From the NCBI RefSeq assembly GCF_019793435.1, contig NZ_JAILYH010000012.1, forward strand, positions 124,001-188,000: DNA of 64,000 bases, written 5' to 3'. The notes beneath the pieces are model-generated. The model ran no database searches. It saw only the letters and a program-made list of their open reading frames with translations, and was not told the DNA's origin. Below are positions 51,239-60,770 of this stretch, piece by piece (the first letter of the stretch is position 1; every line of letters begins with the position of its first letter). Made by a program: the position numbers and the translations under genes. The DNA comes from Rhizobium redzepovicii. GTDB taxonomy: Bacteria > Pseudomonadota > Alphaproteobacteria > Rhizobiales > Rhizobiaceae.

Positions 51239-51447
51239 CCTCTTCTCCCGTCGGGCAGAAGTGCCGGCACGCGGATGAGGGGGCTACACGGCACACCTCA
51301 CCCCAAACTATGCCCATACGCCGTGCCCAAGGCGCCAATCAACCCGATTGCAGCGCATCGCATCCGCACGAGGATTGCAGGAAAGACCGGCGTTTCCGGC
51401 CCCCTCATCCGCCCTACGGGTACCTTCTCCCCAAGGGGAGAAGAGGG
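51239..51447. repeat. RIME-like element upstream of the beta-mannosidase 3' end
   Basis: Left arm (51239-51284, CCTCTTCTCCCGTCGGG...GCGGATGAGGGGGC) and right arm (51399-51447, GGCCCCCTCATCCGCCC...CTTCTCCCCAAGGGGAG) are inverted copies. The 349-bp gap between the PRC-barrel gene and the mannosidase holds this element and no gene. Confidence 0.65.
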
Positions 51448-51472
51448 AATCGAGATGTTGTGGCGGCCCTTT

Positions 51473-53926
51473 TCAGCGCCCCGCCACAAGATCATTGGCC
51501 GACCGCAACACGGTGCCGATCGTGATGTCCTCCGCGACGATCGTCTTCCCCGTCGTCACCGAAAACACATGGCTCTCGCCCGGCAGCAGCGTCACCAGCA
51601 TCGTGTCGACCACCGCGTCCGGATCCAGCCGATCCGCCATCAGGCAGAGATCCTTGAGGAAATTATCAGCCCTCACCTTCACGGCATACCCGCCATTGAT
51701 CGCTGCGACATCGACGCTCAGCCGCGGCGCCGGCAGGGCAAGCGCGATATCCTCGACGAAATAGTGAAAAGCCCGCCTGTCGAGCATCTCGACGACGATG
51801 ACTTCCTCGTTCGGTAAGCCGGGCCTGACGATATCTTCGGGCAGCGGAAACTCCTTCGCCGCGAAGCGGTCGCAGAGCAGACGCCAGAATTCGAATTCGC
51901 CCAACACAGTGCCGTCGAGCGTCAAACGCCTTCCGCTGATCTTTGCCCGCCAGAACAGCGTTCTCTCGTTGACCGCCACCGCCGAAAGCCCGTCGCCGCG
52001 TGGCTGGATGGTCAAGAGACGCGGATCATAGGCGGCCTTCAGCGCATACCAGAGCGGCTTGCGGCGACCGGCAGAATCGAGTGCCGCCCAGGAGGTCACC
52101 GGCCAGCAATCGTTGAACTGCCAGACCACCGCACCCCTACAGATCTCCCGATGCGAGCGCATGTGCTCGATGCCGAAGCGGATGGCGCGGGCCTGGTTGA
52201 GCTGGGTGGCGAAGTGCCAGTCGTCCATCGTCCGTGGCTCCGGCAAATGGCCGGCAAGGCCGCGGATCAGCTTGTCATTACCCTGCGTCGCCTTCTGGTG
52301 ATGGAAGACGCCGTTCGATTGCGGCGTCAGCGGCGTGTCATGAACGCTTTCGGCGATCGTCGCCCAGGCGGCCGGCGCCTGCCAGCCGAATTCGGAGCAG
52401 AAGCGCGGGATATAGTTGCGGTAGACCTCGTAGCCGACATCGTTCCACACGTCCCAGATATGTTTGCAGCCATGTGCGTCGGCATTGGGTTCGATCTCCA
52501 TCGAGCCGGAATAGGGGCTGCCGGGATAATAGGGCCGGTCGCGATCGAGTTCGGCGCAAAGTCTTGGCAGCAGGTCGAGATAATAGCCGAGCCCCCAGCT
52601 TTCACCCGGCTTGATGATCGGCCGCCAGCCCCATTCGTCGAAGCCCCAGATGTTCTCATTGTTGCCGTTCCAGAGGATCAGTGAGGCATGTGGCATCAGC
52701 CGCACGACATTGTCGCGCACCTCTGCCTCGACCTCGCTCCTCAGTGGCTCCTCCTCCGGATAGGCCGCGCAGGCAAACAGGAAATCCTGCCAGACCAGCA
52801 TGCCCATGCGGTCGCAGGCTTCGTAGAATTCGTCGCGCTCGAAAATGCCGCCGCCCCAGACGCGCAGCATATGGATATTGGCGGCCTTGGCCTCCTCGAT
52901 CCGCGCGCCATAACGCTCAGCCGTCACCCGCGAGGGGAAACAATCATCGGGAATCCAGTTCGCGCCGGCGATGAACAGCGGCACGTCGTTGATGACGAAG
53001 GTGAAGGCCGAGCCGTGCGCGTCGGCCGAGGTGTCGAGCCTCAGCGAGCGGAAACCCAGCTCGCGCTCGTCAGCGTCGAGCAGATCGCCGCTGGCATCGT
53101 CGACGAGCTCAAGCGTCAGGGAATAAAGCGGCTGCGCGCCGAGATGGTGCGGCCACCAGAGCTGCGGCGAGGGGAGGGTAAGCTCGAAAGAAACCTCGTC
53201 TTCGCCGGCGCCGATCGCCACCGTTTTGGTCACGTCGCCGATTGTAGCGGTGAGCCGGCAGGCCGCCCCCTCGCCATGCCGCGCCAGCCGGGCATGGACC
53301 TTCACCAGCCCGTCACCACCGGCAAGGCTTGCCGAAACCCTTATCTCGCCGAGCCGCGCCCGATCCCAGCTTTCCAGCCTGACCGGTTTCCACAGGCCCG
53401 CCGTCACCAGCGTCGGGCCCCAGTCCCAGCCGAAATTGCAGGCCATCTTGCGCATCAGATTGCCCGGTCCCGGATAGTTGTTGGGCCGGTAGCCGTAATG
53501 GTTCTCCATCTCCGCGCCATAGGCATAGGCGGAGCGGAAGGTGACGGTGAGTTCGTTGGCGCCTGTTTTCAGCAGCCCGGAAACATCAAAACGATTGGTG
53601 CGGTGCATGTTGAAGCTGCGGCCGATTTCTTCGCCGTTCAGCGCGATCACAGCGATGGTATCGAGCCCGTCGAAGATCAGCTCCTGGATCTTGCCGTCCT
53701 CAGGCGCGGCCTCGAACGTGCAGCGATAGGTCCAGTCGGTTTTGCCGATCCAGTCGTTTGTGATCTCGTTGACGTCGATATAGGGGTCGGGGATCAGCCG
53801 GCTGGCGAGAAGGTCGAGATGCACGCATCCCGGCACGGTTGCAGGGATCGATTCCGGCAGGCCGGGCCTTCCTGTATCGTTGCAGTGGAGTGTCCAGCCG
53901 GAATTCAGCGTGGTCTTCTCGATCAT
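51473..53926 (-). CDS. Beta-mannosidase (glycoside hydrolase family 2)
   Basis: The 817-aa enzyme has the GH2 layout: a sugar-binding jelly roll, an immunoglobulin-like domain and a TIM barrel. The acid/base Glu is in LILWNGNNENIWGFDEWGW and the nucleophile Glu in IPRFCSEFGWQAP. It releases mannose from the non-reducing end of short mannosides. No signal peptide is seen, so it is cytoplasmic and would act on imported oligosaccharides. The ATG at 53926 follows CAGGAGC. No sugar transporter is adjacent. Confidence 0.9.
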   Translation of the reverse strand: MIEKTTLNSGWTLHCNDTGRPGLPESIPATVPGCVHLDLLASRLIPDPYIDVNEITNDWIGKTDWTYRCTFEAAPEDGKIQELIFDGLDTIAVIALNGEEIGRSFNMHRTNRFDVSGLLKTGANELTVTFRSAYAYGAEMENHYGYRPNNYPGPGNLMRKMACNFGWDWGPTLVTAGLWKPVRLESWDRARLGEIRVSASLAGGDGLVKVHARLARHGEGAACRLTATIGDVTKTVAIGAGEDEVSFELTLPSPQLWWPHHLGAQPLYSLTLELVDDASGDLLDADERELGFRSLRLDTSADAHGSAFTFVINDVPLFIAGANWIPDDCFPSRVTAERYGARIEEAKAANIHMLRVWGGGIFERDEFYEACDRMGMLVWQDFLFACAAYPEEEPLRSEVEAEVRDNVVRLMPHASLILWNGNNENIWGFDEWGWRPIIKPGESWGLGYYLDLLPRLCAELDRDRPYYPGSPYSGSMEIEPNADAHGCKHIWDVWNDVGYEVYRNYIPRFCSEFGWQAPAAWATIAESVHDTPLTPQSNGVFHHQKATQGNDKLIRGLAGHLPEPRTMDDWHFATQLNQARAIRFGIEHMRSHREICRGAVVWQFNDCWPVTSWAALDSAGRRKPLWYALKAAYDPRLLTIQPRGDGLSAVAVNERTLFWRAKISGRRLTLDGTVLGEFEFWRLLCDRFAAKEFPLPEDIVRPGLPNEEVIVVEMLDRRAFHYFVEDIALALPAPRLSVDVAAINGGYAVKVRADNFLKDLCLMADRLDPDAVVDTMLVTLLPGESHVFSVTTGKTIVAEDITIGTVLRSANDLVAGR

Positions 53927-54010
53927 GCGGGCTCCTGATTTATGCCGCTCGAAACTGGGGGGTGAGGTGTCGTTGGAAGGGCGCCGCAATCGGTCACGGC
54001 GCATTGTGGG

Positions 54011-54406
54011 TCAGAGAAACCGGCCGTGGCGCTGCAGCACTTCGATCTTGTAGCCGTCGGGATCGCTGATGAAGAAGAACAGGCCGAAGAGCTTGCCGTC
54101 GCGGTTGAGCTCCACCAGCTGACCGGGTTTCAGCCCCAGCTTTGACAGCCGCTCGCGCTCGATCGCCACCTCTTCGACCGAGACGGCGAGATGGCCATAG
54201 GCGTTACCGAGATCGTAGGGTTCGGTCCGGCCCTTGTTGACGGTCAGCTCCAGTTCGAAGCCGGTCTCGGCATTGCTGAGATAGATCAGCGTGAAGGTTT
54301 CGAAATCGACGCGGTCGGCGACCGAAAGGCCGAAGGCCTTGCTGTAGAATTCGACCGAGCGCGCCTCGTCGAGAACACGGATCATCGAGTGGATCATCTT
54401 CGCCAT
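54011..54406 (-). CDS. Lactoylglutathione lyase-like glyoxalase
   Basis: The 131-aa VOC protein starts MAKMIHSMIRVLDEARSVEFYSKAFGL and has metal-site candidates His6, the Glu in FELELTVN, His in GNAYGHLAV and Glu in YKIEVLQRHG. That set is the glyoxalase I four-ligand pattern (HEHE). It would detoxify methylglyoxal with glutathione. It is probably a single gene 84 bp upstream of the mannosidase start. Confidence 0.85.
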   Translation of the reverse strand: MAKMIHSMIRVLDEARSVEFYSKAFGLSVADRVDFETFTLIYLSNAETGFELELTVNKGRTEPYDLGNAYGHLAVSVEEVAIERERLSKLGLKPGQLVELNRDGKLFGLFFFISDPDGYKIEVLQRHGRFL

Positions 54407-54453
54407 GGCGTCCTCCCGTGGAATCGATCACCGCAGCCTTGGTAGCGGTCCTT

Positions 54454-55203
54454 TCACGCCGGGCGCAAGCCGATTCTTCGGGTGATCGCCGCTTCGACAA
54501 GGCCCATGGCGTCATAGATCAGCACCGCCATCAGGCCGACGATCAGCCCGCCCTGCAGGATGAAGGCGGTATTGTCGGAAATCAGTCCGGCAATGATCAC
54601 CTCGCCGAGGCCCTTGGCCGCCACCGTCGAGCCGATCGTCGCCGTGCCAATATTGATGACGGTGGCAACCTTCAGCCCTTCGAGGATCAGCGGCAGGGCA
54701 AGTGGTAGCTCGACCCGCAACAGCCGCTGCGTGGCACCCATGCCCATGCCGTCGGCGGCGTCGAGAACCTGCGGCGACACCTGCTTCAGCCCGGCGACGG
54801 TGTTTTCGAAGATCGGCAGCAGGCCGTAGAGAAACAGCGCGATCAGCGTCGGCATGGCGCCGAAGCCGGTGGCCGGAACGGCAAGCGCCAGCACCGCGAC
54901 CGGCGGAAAGGTCTGCCCGGCATTGGCGATCGCCCGCGACAGCGGCAGAAAGTCGGCGCCGCTCTCGCGGGTGACGAAGATACCGCCGGCAACGGCGAGC
55001 ACGGCGCTGCAGACAATCGATCCGATCACCAGCTGCAGATGGCCGACGGCGAGCGAGGCAAGGCTGTTCTGCGTATAGACGGCGGGCGCATTGTTGCTGG
55101 TCAGCGGCACGAGCAGGAAGGACAGCCACTCGGTCCTGAACAGCAGGATGAGCAGAAGGGCGAGCGCCGCCAGGCGGAAGAGATTGGCGACGACGAGTTT
55201 CAT
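54454..55203 (-). CDS. Osmoprotectant ABC transporter permease (YehY/OpuC type)
   Basis: The 249-aa permease starts MKLVVANLFRLAALALLLIL and has about six membrane helices. The family EAA segment reads LDAADGMGMGATQRLLRVELPLALPLILEGLK and TIGSTVAAKGLGEVII. It is the last gene of a four-gene operon for uptake of glycine betaine or choline-like compounds. Its start overlaps the ATPase stop by 4 bp. Confidence 0.88.
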   Translation of the reverse strand: MKLVVANLFRLAALALLLILLFRTEWLSFLLVPLTSNNAPAVYTQNSLASLAVGHLQLVIGSIVCSAVLAVAGGIFVTRESGADFLPLSRAIANAGQTFPPVAVLALAVPATGFGAMPTLIALFLYGLLPIFENTVAGLKQVSPQVLDAADGMGMGATQRLLRVELPLALPLILEGLKVATVINIGTATIGSTVAAKGLGEVIIAGLISDNTAFILQGGLIVGLMAVLIYDAMGLVEAAITRRIGLRPA

Positions 55204-56144
55204 GCCTTGCGGCCCAGTTCGAGCAGCCGACTCATCGAGATCGATCCCACCGGCGCCTTCTCGCCATCCTGCACCGCCGCCTCGTCGACGCCCTGCCAGA
55301 TCATTTCGGCGAGCGCATCGCGCAGGCTGAGCGATTGCGACAGGGCATAGGCGAGACCGCTTTTGGCCGGCTCCATGCTTTCTTTCAGCGGCAGCAGCGA
55401 CATCAACTTCAGCGCCCGGTCGGAGGTGCCGGTCAATTGCTGGACGAAGGGGTCGGCGGGTTCGGTGAGGATCTTTTCCGGCGTCGAGCATTGCAGCAGC
55501 CGGCCCTGGCTCATCACCGCGATCTGGTTGCCGAGATGGAAGGCCTCGTCCATGTCATGGGTGACGAGGATGATGGTGGTGCCGAACTGCTTCTGGATCG
55601 CCAAGAGATCGTCCTGCGCCTTGCCGCGAATGACCGGGTCGAGCGCGCCGAAGGGTTCGTCCATCAACAGCAGTTCCGGCTCGGCCGCCAGTGCCCGGGC
55701 GACCCCGACGCGCTGCTGCTGGCCGCCGGAAAGCTGGTGCGGATATTTGTCGGCGAAAGTTGCCGGATCGAGGTTGAACAATCCAAGCAGTTCCTCGACC
55801 CGTCTGGCGATACGGGCCGAATCCCAGTCGAGAAGCTGCGGCACGGTGGCGATATTCTGCGCCACGGTGCGGTGCGGGAAGAGCCCGTGCCCCTGGATCG
55901 CATAGCCGATCTTGCGGCGAAGCTCCGTCACCTCGACGTCGATCACATTCTGCCCGCCGACGAAAATCTCGCCCTCGGTGATCGGCACCAGCCGGTTGAT
56001 CATCCGCATCAGTGTCGATTTGCCGGAGCCGGAGGTACCGACGATGACGGTAATCTCGCCCTTCTCGACCTGCATCGAGACATTGTCGACGACGGTGGCC
56101 GTGCCATAGCGCTTGGTGACGTTCCTGATCTCGATCATGCTCAT
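55200..56144 (-). CDS. Osmoprotectant ABC transporter ATP-binding protein
   Basis: The 314-aa ATPase has Walker A GTSGSGKST (about residues 35-43), signature LSGGQQQRVGVARAL, Walker B LLLMDEPFGALDP and VTHDMDEAFHLGNQIAVM. It is of the ProV/OpuCA/OsmV type with a C-terminal extension, which in other members senses ionic strength. It overlaps the neighbouring permease genes on both sides by 4 bp. Confidence 0.92.
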   Translation of the reverse strand: MSMIEIRNVTKRYGTATVVDNVSMQVEKGEITVIVGTSGSGKSTLMRMINRLVPITEGEIFVGGQNVIDVEVTELRRKIGYAIQGHGLFPHRTVAQNIATVPQLLDWDSARIARRVEELLGLFNLDPATFADKYPHQLSGGQQQRVGVARALAAEPELLLMDEPFGALDPVIRGKAQDDLLAIQKQFGTTIILVTHDMDEAFHLGNQIAVMSQGRLLQCSTPEKILTEPADPFVQQLTGTSDRALKLMSLLPLKESMEPAKSGLAYALSQSLSLRDALAEMIWQGVDEAAVQDGEKAPVGSISMSRLLELGRKA

Positions 56145-57307
56145 GCGGCGGATCCCCGGATACTGTCGATGACCGCATCGAGGATGACGGCCGATGAGAA
56201 GGCGAAGAAGACGGTCGGCACGGCGCCGAGCAGGACGAGGTCCATGGCCGTCTGGCCGAGTCCCTGGAAGATGAAGATGCCGAAGCCGCCGCCGCCGATC
56301 AGCGCGGCGATCGTCACCATGCCGATCGCCTGCACCAGCACGATGCGGATGCCGGTGAGGATGACCGGAAAGGCAAGCGGCATGTCGATGCCGGTGAGGA
56401 TCTGCCGGCGCGTCAGCCCCATGCCGGCCGCGGCATCGCGCACCGAGGGGTCGACGCCCTGCAGGCCGACGACGGTGTTGGCAACGATTGGCAGCAGCGA
56501 ATAGAGCACCAACGCGATCAAGGCGGGCGCCGTGCCGATGCCGCGAATGCCGATGGCCGATGCCAGCGCCACATGGGTGGCGAGATAACCGAGCGGCAGC
56601 ATCAACAGGCCGAAGAGCGCAAGACTGGGGATCGTCTGGATGAGGCTGAGGCCCTGCAGCACGATGGCGCGCAGCTTCGGCACCCAGAAGCAGAGGATGC
56701 CCAGCGGCAGGCCGAGGATGATGGCGATGGCGAGCGAACCGAAGGCCAGCAGCAGATGCGAGATCGCTTCCGTCTCGAACTGCGGCGCCCGCGTCGAGAA
56801 CTCCTTCATGATCGACAGGCTGTCGAGCAGGCCGGAGGCGAGCGAGATGAAGAGCAGCGCGGTGTAGCCCGCAAGGGCCGCGACCCGCATCCAGGGCGCC
56901 AGCCTTATTTTCACCAGCGCATCCGAGATGACGAGCCCGATCACCGCAAACAGCACCCAGAAGCCGCCGCCGGGCGTCATCCGCGCCACCGTGCTGCCGG
57001 GCGGTGTCGCCGCCGTCGAGACGAGGCCGATCGCAACGACCAGCGCCGCAAGGCAGAGTGTGGCGATCACGAGCCGGGCGAGAGCATTGCGGAGAAACAG
57101 CGTCGCCAAGGCCGTGAGAATAAGCAGCACGGTCAGGAAGATGACGGAAGGCTGGGGAAGAAGCTGCGTCAGCAGCATCGGCTTGCCGGCGGCGATGCGG
57201 TTCGCCTTGACATAGATGAACGGCATCAGTGCCGTCGCCGCAATGCCGCCCGCCACCAGAACCACGCCGAGCCGGTCCAGCCTGCGGACCGCTGAGGTTT
57301 CTTCCAT
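56141..57307 (-). CDS. Osmoprotectant ABC transporter permease, long form
   Basis: The 388-aa permease has an N-terminal group of helices (about residues 15-190) and the standard C-terminal six-helix part with RDAAAGMGLTRRQILTGIDMPLAFPVILTGIR. This long form with a fused extra membrane region is known from YehW/YehY-like systems. The start at 57307 is chosen because the upstream extension has no ribosome site. It is 86 bp after the binding-protein gene. Confidence 0.85.
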   Translation of the reverse strand: MEETSAVRRLDRLGVVLVAGGIAATALMPFIYVKANRIAAGKPMLLTQLLPQPSVIFLTVLLILTALATLFLRNALARLVIATLCLAALVVAIGLVSTAATPPGSTVARMTPGGGFWVLFAVIGLVISDALVKIRLAPWMRVAALAGYTALLFISLASGLLDSLSIMKEFSTRAPQFETEAISHLLLAFGSLAIAIILGLPLGILCFWVPKLRAIVLQGLSLIQTIPSLALFGLLMLPLGYLATHVALASAIGIRGIGTAPALIALVLYSLLPIVANTVVGLQGVDPSVRDAAAGMGLTRRQILTGIDMPLAFPVILTGIRIVLVQAIGMVTIAALIGGGGFGIFIFQGLGQTAMDLVLLGAVPTVFFAFSSAVILDAVIDSIRGSAA

Positions 57308-57393
57308 CAAATCAACCCTGTCTGAGCAATCCCGTCCGGCCAACCCTATCAGCAGAGGGGGCTCCGCCCGCAATCGGGCGGAGCGAGTGATGA

Positions 57394-58302
57394 TTATTTC
57401 AGGAAGCCTTTTTCCTTGAGATAGGCTTCAGCGACGGATTTCGCCGGCTCGCCGTCGACCTGGATCTTGGCATTGAGCTTGCGCAACTCGTCGGCGGTCA
57501 GGCTCTTGAAGATCGGCGAGAGCACTTCCTCGATCTTCGGATTGGCTTTCAGCACCTCTTCGCGGATGATCGGCGTCGGCGCATAGACCTGCTGCACGTT
57601 CTTGTCGTCTTCGAGAACGGTGAGCTCGGCCGCTTCGATCGCGCCATCCGTGCCATAGACCATGGCGGTGTTGACGCCGTTGGTTTGGTCGGCGGCCGCC
57701 TTGATCGTCGCCGCCGTGTCGCCGCCGGAGAGAACGACCATCTGGTCGGGCTTCAGCTGGAAGCCGTAGGTCGTCTGGAAGGCGGGAAGCGCGCCGGCTG
57801 AATTGACGAATTCGGCAGACGCCGCCAGCTTGGCGGCACCGCCGCCGGCGACCCATTTGCCGAAGTCCGTGAGGCTCTTCAGCTTGTTCGGTTCCGCGAC
57901 GTCGCTGCGCACGGCGAGCGCCCAGGTGTTATTGGCAGGCGACGGCGTCAGCCAGACGATCTTGTTGGCGTCGTAATCGAGCTTCTTCGCCAGCTCGTAA
58001 CCCTGGTCGATATTCTTCCAGGCGGCATCGTCGGCCTTGTTGAAGAAGAAGCCGGCATTGCCGGTATATTCCGGATAGATGTCGATTTCGCCTGCGGTGA
58101 TCGCCTTGCGCACGACCGGCGTGGCGCCGAGCGCGATGCGGTCCTGCGTCTTGATGCCGTTGGCTTCGAGCGCAAGCGCAATGACATTGCCGAGCAGCGT
58201 GCCTTCCGTGTCGATCTTCGACGAGACGACGACATCCGCGGCGTGAGACGCACCCGCCGCGAAGGCGGAGAGCGAGACGGCGAGTGCGAGTTTCTTCAGC
58301 AT
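57394..58302 (-). CDS. Osmoprotectant-binding periplasmic protein (YehZ/OsmF-like)
   Basis: The 302-aa protein has a signal peptide (LALAVSLSAFAAGASHA). The QAT-family pattern is seen in VVVSSKIDTEGTLLGNVIALALEANG, EIDIYPEYTGNAGFFF and TPSPANNTWALAVR. It would bind a quaternary amine such as glycine betaine or choline; the related E. coli system has low affinity. It is the first gene of the operon and is divergent from the LysR-type gene at 58747. Confidence 0.9.
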   Translation of the reverse strand: MLKKLALAVSLSAFAAGASHAADVVVSSKIDTEGTLLGNVIALALEANGIKTQDRIALGATPVVRKAITAGEIDIYPEYTGNAGFFFNKADDAAWKNIDQGYELAKKLDYDANKIVWLTPSPANNTWALAVRSDVAEPNKLKSLTDFGKWVAGGGAAKLAASAEFVNSAGALPAFQTTYGFQLKPDQMVVLSGGDTAATIKAAADQTNGVNTAMVYGTDGAIEAAELTVLEDDKNVQQVYAPTPIIREEVLKANPKIEEVLSPIFKSLTADELRKLNAKIQVDGEPAKSVAEAYLKEKGFLK

Positions 58303-58746
58303 GGAATATCCCCTTGGTTGACACTGTTAGCACTTTGAATTGCTGCATTATGCAGGTGCGCAAGCTCCGAGCGGGAGCTCTGCGCACAGAAGTTCGCCAG
58401 CCAGCGCGACGACGTCGCCACCATGCCGGAATTGCGTGCGTCATGGAAATAGCGTGCACGCCCGAAAAATCGATGCAAGCCCCCTCCAGTATTTGCAGTC
58501 GCGGCACGATTATGGCGGCGAATGCATCTCCACGCGTGGAAACGCATTCCCTTTTCCAGGGCCGGCGCGATTTGTTTTTGTCCCCTTGCGTGTTTCCGCG
58601 GTGGTCCGGTGCTCTGTTGCGGATTGCCGCCGCCCGGATTTTTCTATGACGGAAACGATAGCCCGCCTCTTACGATGCAGGGATATCTTTTTTCGTGAAC
58701 ACATCATATCGTCCGGTTTTTCCAGCGCTTTCCGGAGCCAGCCCTT
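58303..58746. other. Divergent region between the osmoprotectant operon and the LysR-type gene
   Basis: The 444-bp region holds both promoters. A perfect palindrome CTGCATTATGCAG (58343-58355) lies 41 bp upstream of the binding-protein start and could be the binding site of the LysR-type regulator. No real coding frame was seen. Confidence 0.5.
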
Positions 58747-59979
58747 TTGCATCTCGGCGCCCTGTTCATAAGCCACCATGTGCTGACCTCCGGTTCGGTG
58801 CGCGAGACCGCGCGGCGCTTCCAGCTGTCGCCCTCCACTGTCTCGACGGCCATCCGCCATCTCGAAACAGAGCTGGCGATGAAGCTGACGGAACGCGCCT
58901 CCGGCGAGCTGGTGACGCTGCTCGCCAGCGGCAGGGTGCTGGAGGGACTGGTGCCGATCACGGCGGCAATCGGCGAACTCGGTCAATTCGCCGGTCATGA
59001 CGCTGCGGCCGCCGATGCCCACGCGGCCTGGGCATCGCGCATTCCCCTCAAGATCGTCACGATGGAGCGCTTTCTCGAAGTCGCCGATCAGGGCAGCATC
59101 AATCGCGCCGCCCGCCGTCTTGGCCTGGGTCAGCCGCAGCTTTCGCTTCAGCTTGCCAACCTGGAGAAATTTCTGGGTGGCCGCCTGTTCGAGCGGCAGG
59201 CGCAGGGCTCGGTGCTGACGGAGGAGGGCAGGCGCGCCTACCAGGTCTTCACGGCGATCAGCCAGGCATGGAACGATCTGAAGTCTTCGGCCGACGAGCG
59301 ATATCGGCGCACCGTCCGGTCGCTGCGCATCGGCTCGATCATCCCCACGGGATCGGAAAGCTGGGTGGCGCGCTGCCTGGGTTCGCTGGTTTCGGAATGG
59401 AATGCGCGGCGCAGCAACAATGCGATATCGCTGGTCTCGATGACCGCCGACGATCTGCGCGAGGCGCTAAAGAGTGGCCGCATCGATGTCGCCATCCTGG
59501 ATTCGGTCTTCGGGCTGGAAAGCTTCCGCCATCGCGAGCTGCTGCAGACCGACATGGTGGTGATCGCGCCGCCGGATAGCACCGAAACGAATGTCGCCGA
59601 TCTCGTCGCCGGCCATGCCATCTGCATGCCGAGCCCGCGCACCGGCCTCGGCCACGCGGCCATGGCCTTCAGCTATGAGCGTGGCCCAAACCGGCGGTTC
59701 CGCAGCCAGGATATCACTGCGGCGGATTCGCTGCCCGTGATCGTCGACCTCGTCGCCAATCACGGCTACGTTTCCTTCTTGGGCCGCGTCAGCGCCATGC
59801 CGATCGCTGATAAGGTGCGCATTGTCGATCTCGACGAACATCTGCCGATGTCCTATCACGTCGCCTTCAATCATCGCAAAGCCGCCGCCGATGCCTGCGC
59901 CGTCATCATCGAGGCGGCGGCGAGAATCACGTCTGAGCCTGTCGCGCAGACCGAAAGAGTTAGGGAGAGCGCGGCATGA
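58747..59979 (+). CDS. LysR-type regulator with two HTH domains
   Basis: The 410-aa protein starts at TTG; there is no in-frame ATG or GTG between the last stop and this point. It carries two LysR-type HTH segments: residues of about 1-55 (SGSVRETARRFQLSPSTVSTAIRHLETEL) and about 105-165 (QGSINRAARRLGLGQPQLSLQLANLEKFLGGRLFERQ). An effector domain follows (about 190-395). Normal LysR proteins have one HTH and about 300 aa. It is divergent from the osmoprotectant operon and overlaps cutC by 4 bp. Its targets are unknown. Confidence 0.8.
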   Translation: MHLGALFISHHVLTSGSVRETARRFQLSPSTVSTAIRHLETELAMKLTERASGELVTLLASGRVLEGLVPITAAIGELGQFAGHDAAAADAHAAWASRIPLKIVTMERFLEVADQGSINRAARRLGLGQPQLSLQLANLEKFLGGRLFERQAQGSVLTEEGRRAYQVFTAISQAWNDLKSSADERYRRTVRSLRIGSIIPTGSESWVARCLGSLVSEWNARRSNNAISLVSMTADDLREALKSGRIDVAILDSVFGLESFRHRELLQTDMVVIAPPDSTETNVADLVAGHAICMPSPRTGLGHAAMAFSYERGPNRRFRSQDITAADSLPVIVDLVANHGYVSFLGRVSAMPIADKVRIVDLDEHLPMSYHVAFNHRKAAADACAVIIEAAARITSEPVAQTERVRESAA

Positions 59980-60704
59980 CGATCCTGCTGGAAGTGTGCG
60001 TGGATAGCGCCAATGGCCTCGCCGCCGCCATCGAGGGCGGCGCCGACCGCATCGAGCTTTGTTCGGCGCTGGAGCTCGGCGGTCTGACGCCGCTGCCGAG
60101 CTTGATGCGGATCGCCGCCAGGGCGCGTATTCGCGTCTACGCAATGATCCGCCCGCATGCCGGTCCCTTCATCTTCGACAGGGCGGACGAGGAAGCGATG
60201 ATGCTCGATATCGACGCCGTGCGCGCCGCAGGCCTGGCCGGGGTCGTCATCGGCGCCAACCGGCCTGATGGTACGCTCGACATGCCGCTGATCCACCGCC
60301 TGAAGGCGCATGCGACAGGCCTCGGCTCGACGCTGCATCGGGCGTTCGATCTGGTGCCGGATGCCGATCAGGCGCTGGAACAGGCGGTCGAACTCGGCGT
60401 TGAGCGCATCCTGACATCCGGCTGCGCGCCGAAGGCGGCCGACGGAACCGAAACCCTGAAACGCCTCTCGGCAAGGGCCGCCGGCCGCATATCCATCATG
60501 CCCGGCAGCGGCATCCGCCCCGCCAATGTCACCGCCATCTTGCAGGCAACCGGCGCCCGCGAGGTCCATGGATCCTGCAGCTCACCTGTGGAAAGCGCCG
60601 ACCCCTGCGCGGTCGCCTTTGGTTTCGAGGCGAAAAGCGCGAACCGGACGGATAGTGCGGTGGTCAGGGAGATGTGCAGGGCGATTGCGTCAATGGAGCG
60701 TTAG
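59976..60704 (+). CDS. cutC: CutC-family protein
   Basis: The 242-aa TIM-barrel protein has the family start LLEVCVDSANGLAAAIEGGADRIELCSALELGGLTPLPSLM and HRAFDLVPDADQALEQAVELGVERILTSG. CutC was named for copper homeostasis in E. coli, a role that has been questioned. Its start overlaps the LysR-type gene stop (ATGA), so the two are translationally coupled, which is an unusual pairing. Enzyme activity unknown. Confidence 0.92.
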   Translation: MTILLEVCVDSANGLAAAIEGGADRIELCSALELGGLTPLPSLMRIAARARIRVYAMIRPHAGPFIFDRADEEAMMLDIDAVRAAGLAGVVIGANRPDGTLDMPLIHRLKAHATGLGSTLHRAFDLVPDADQALEQAVELGVERILTSGCAPKAADGTETLKRLSARAAGRISIMPGSGIRPANVTAILQATGAREVHGSCSSPVESADPCAVAFGFEAKSANRTDSAVVREMCRAIASMER

Positions 60705-60770
60705 CGGTCTCGCAATTCCGGACGGAAAGCGTTTTGCGATTTTGAAACGCGAATGCAGTGCTTGCGGCAT

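Noticed and set aside
58284..58649. 121-codon plus-strand frame in the LysR/osmoprotectant gap
   Set aside because: It starts inside the binding-protein gene on the other strand, has no ribosome site and no family features.
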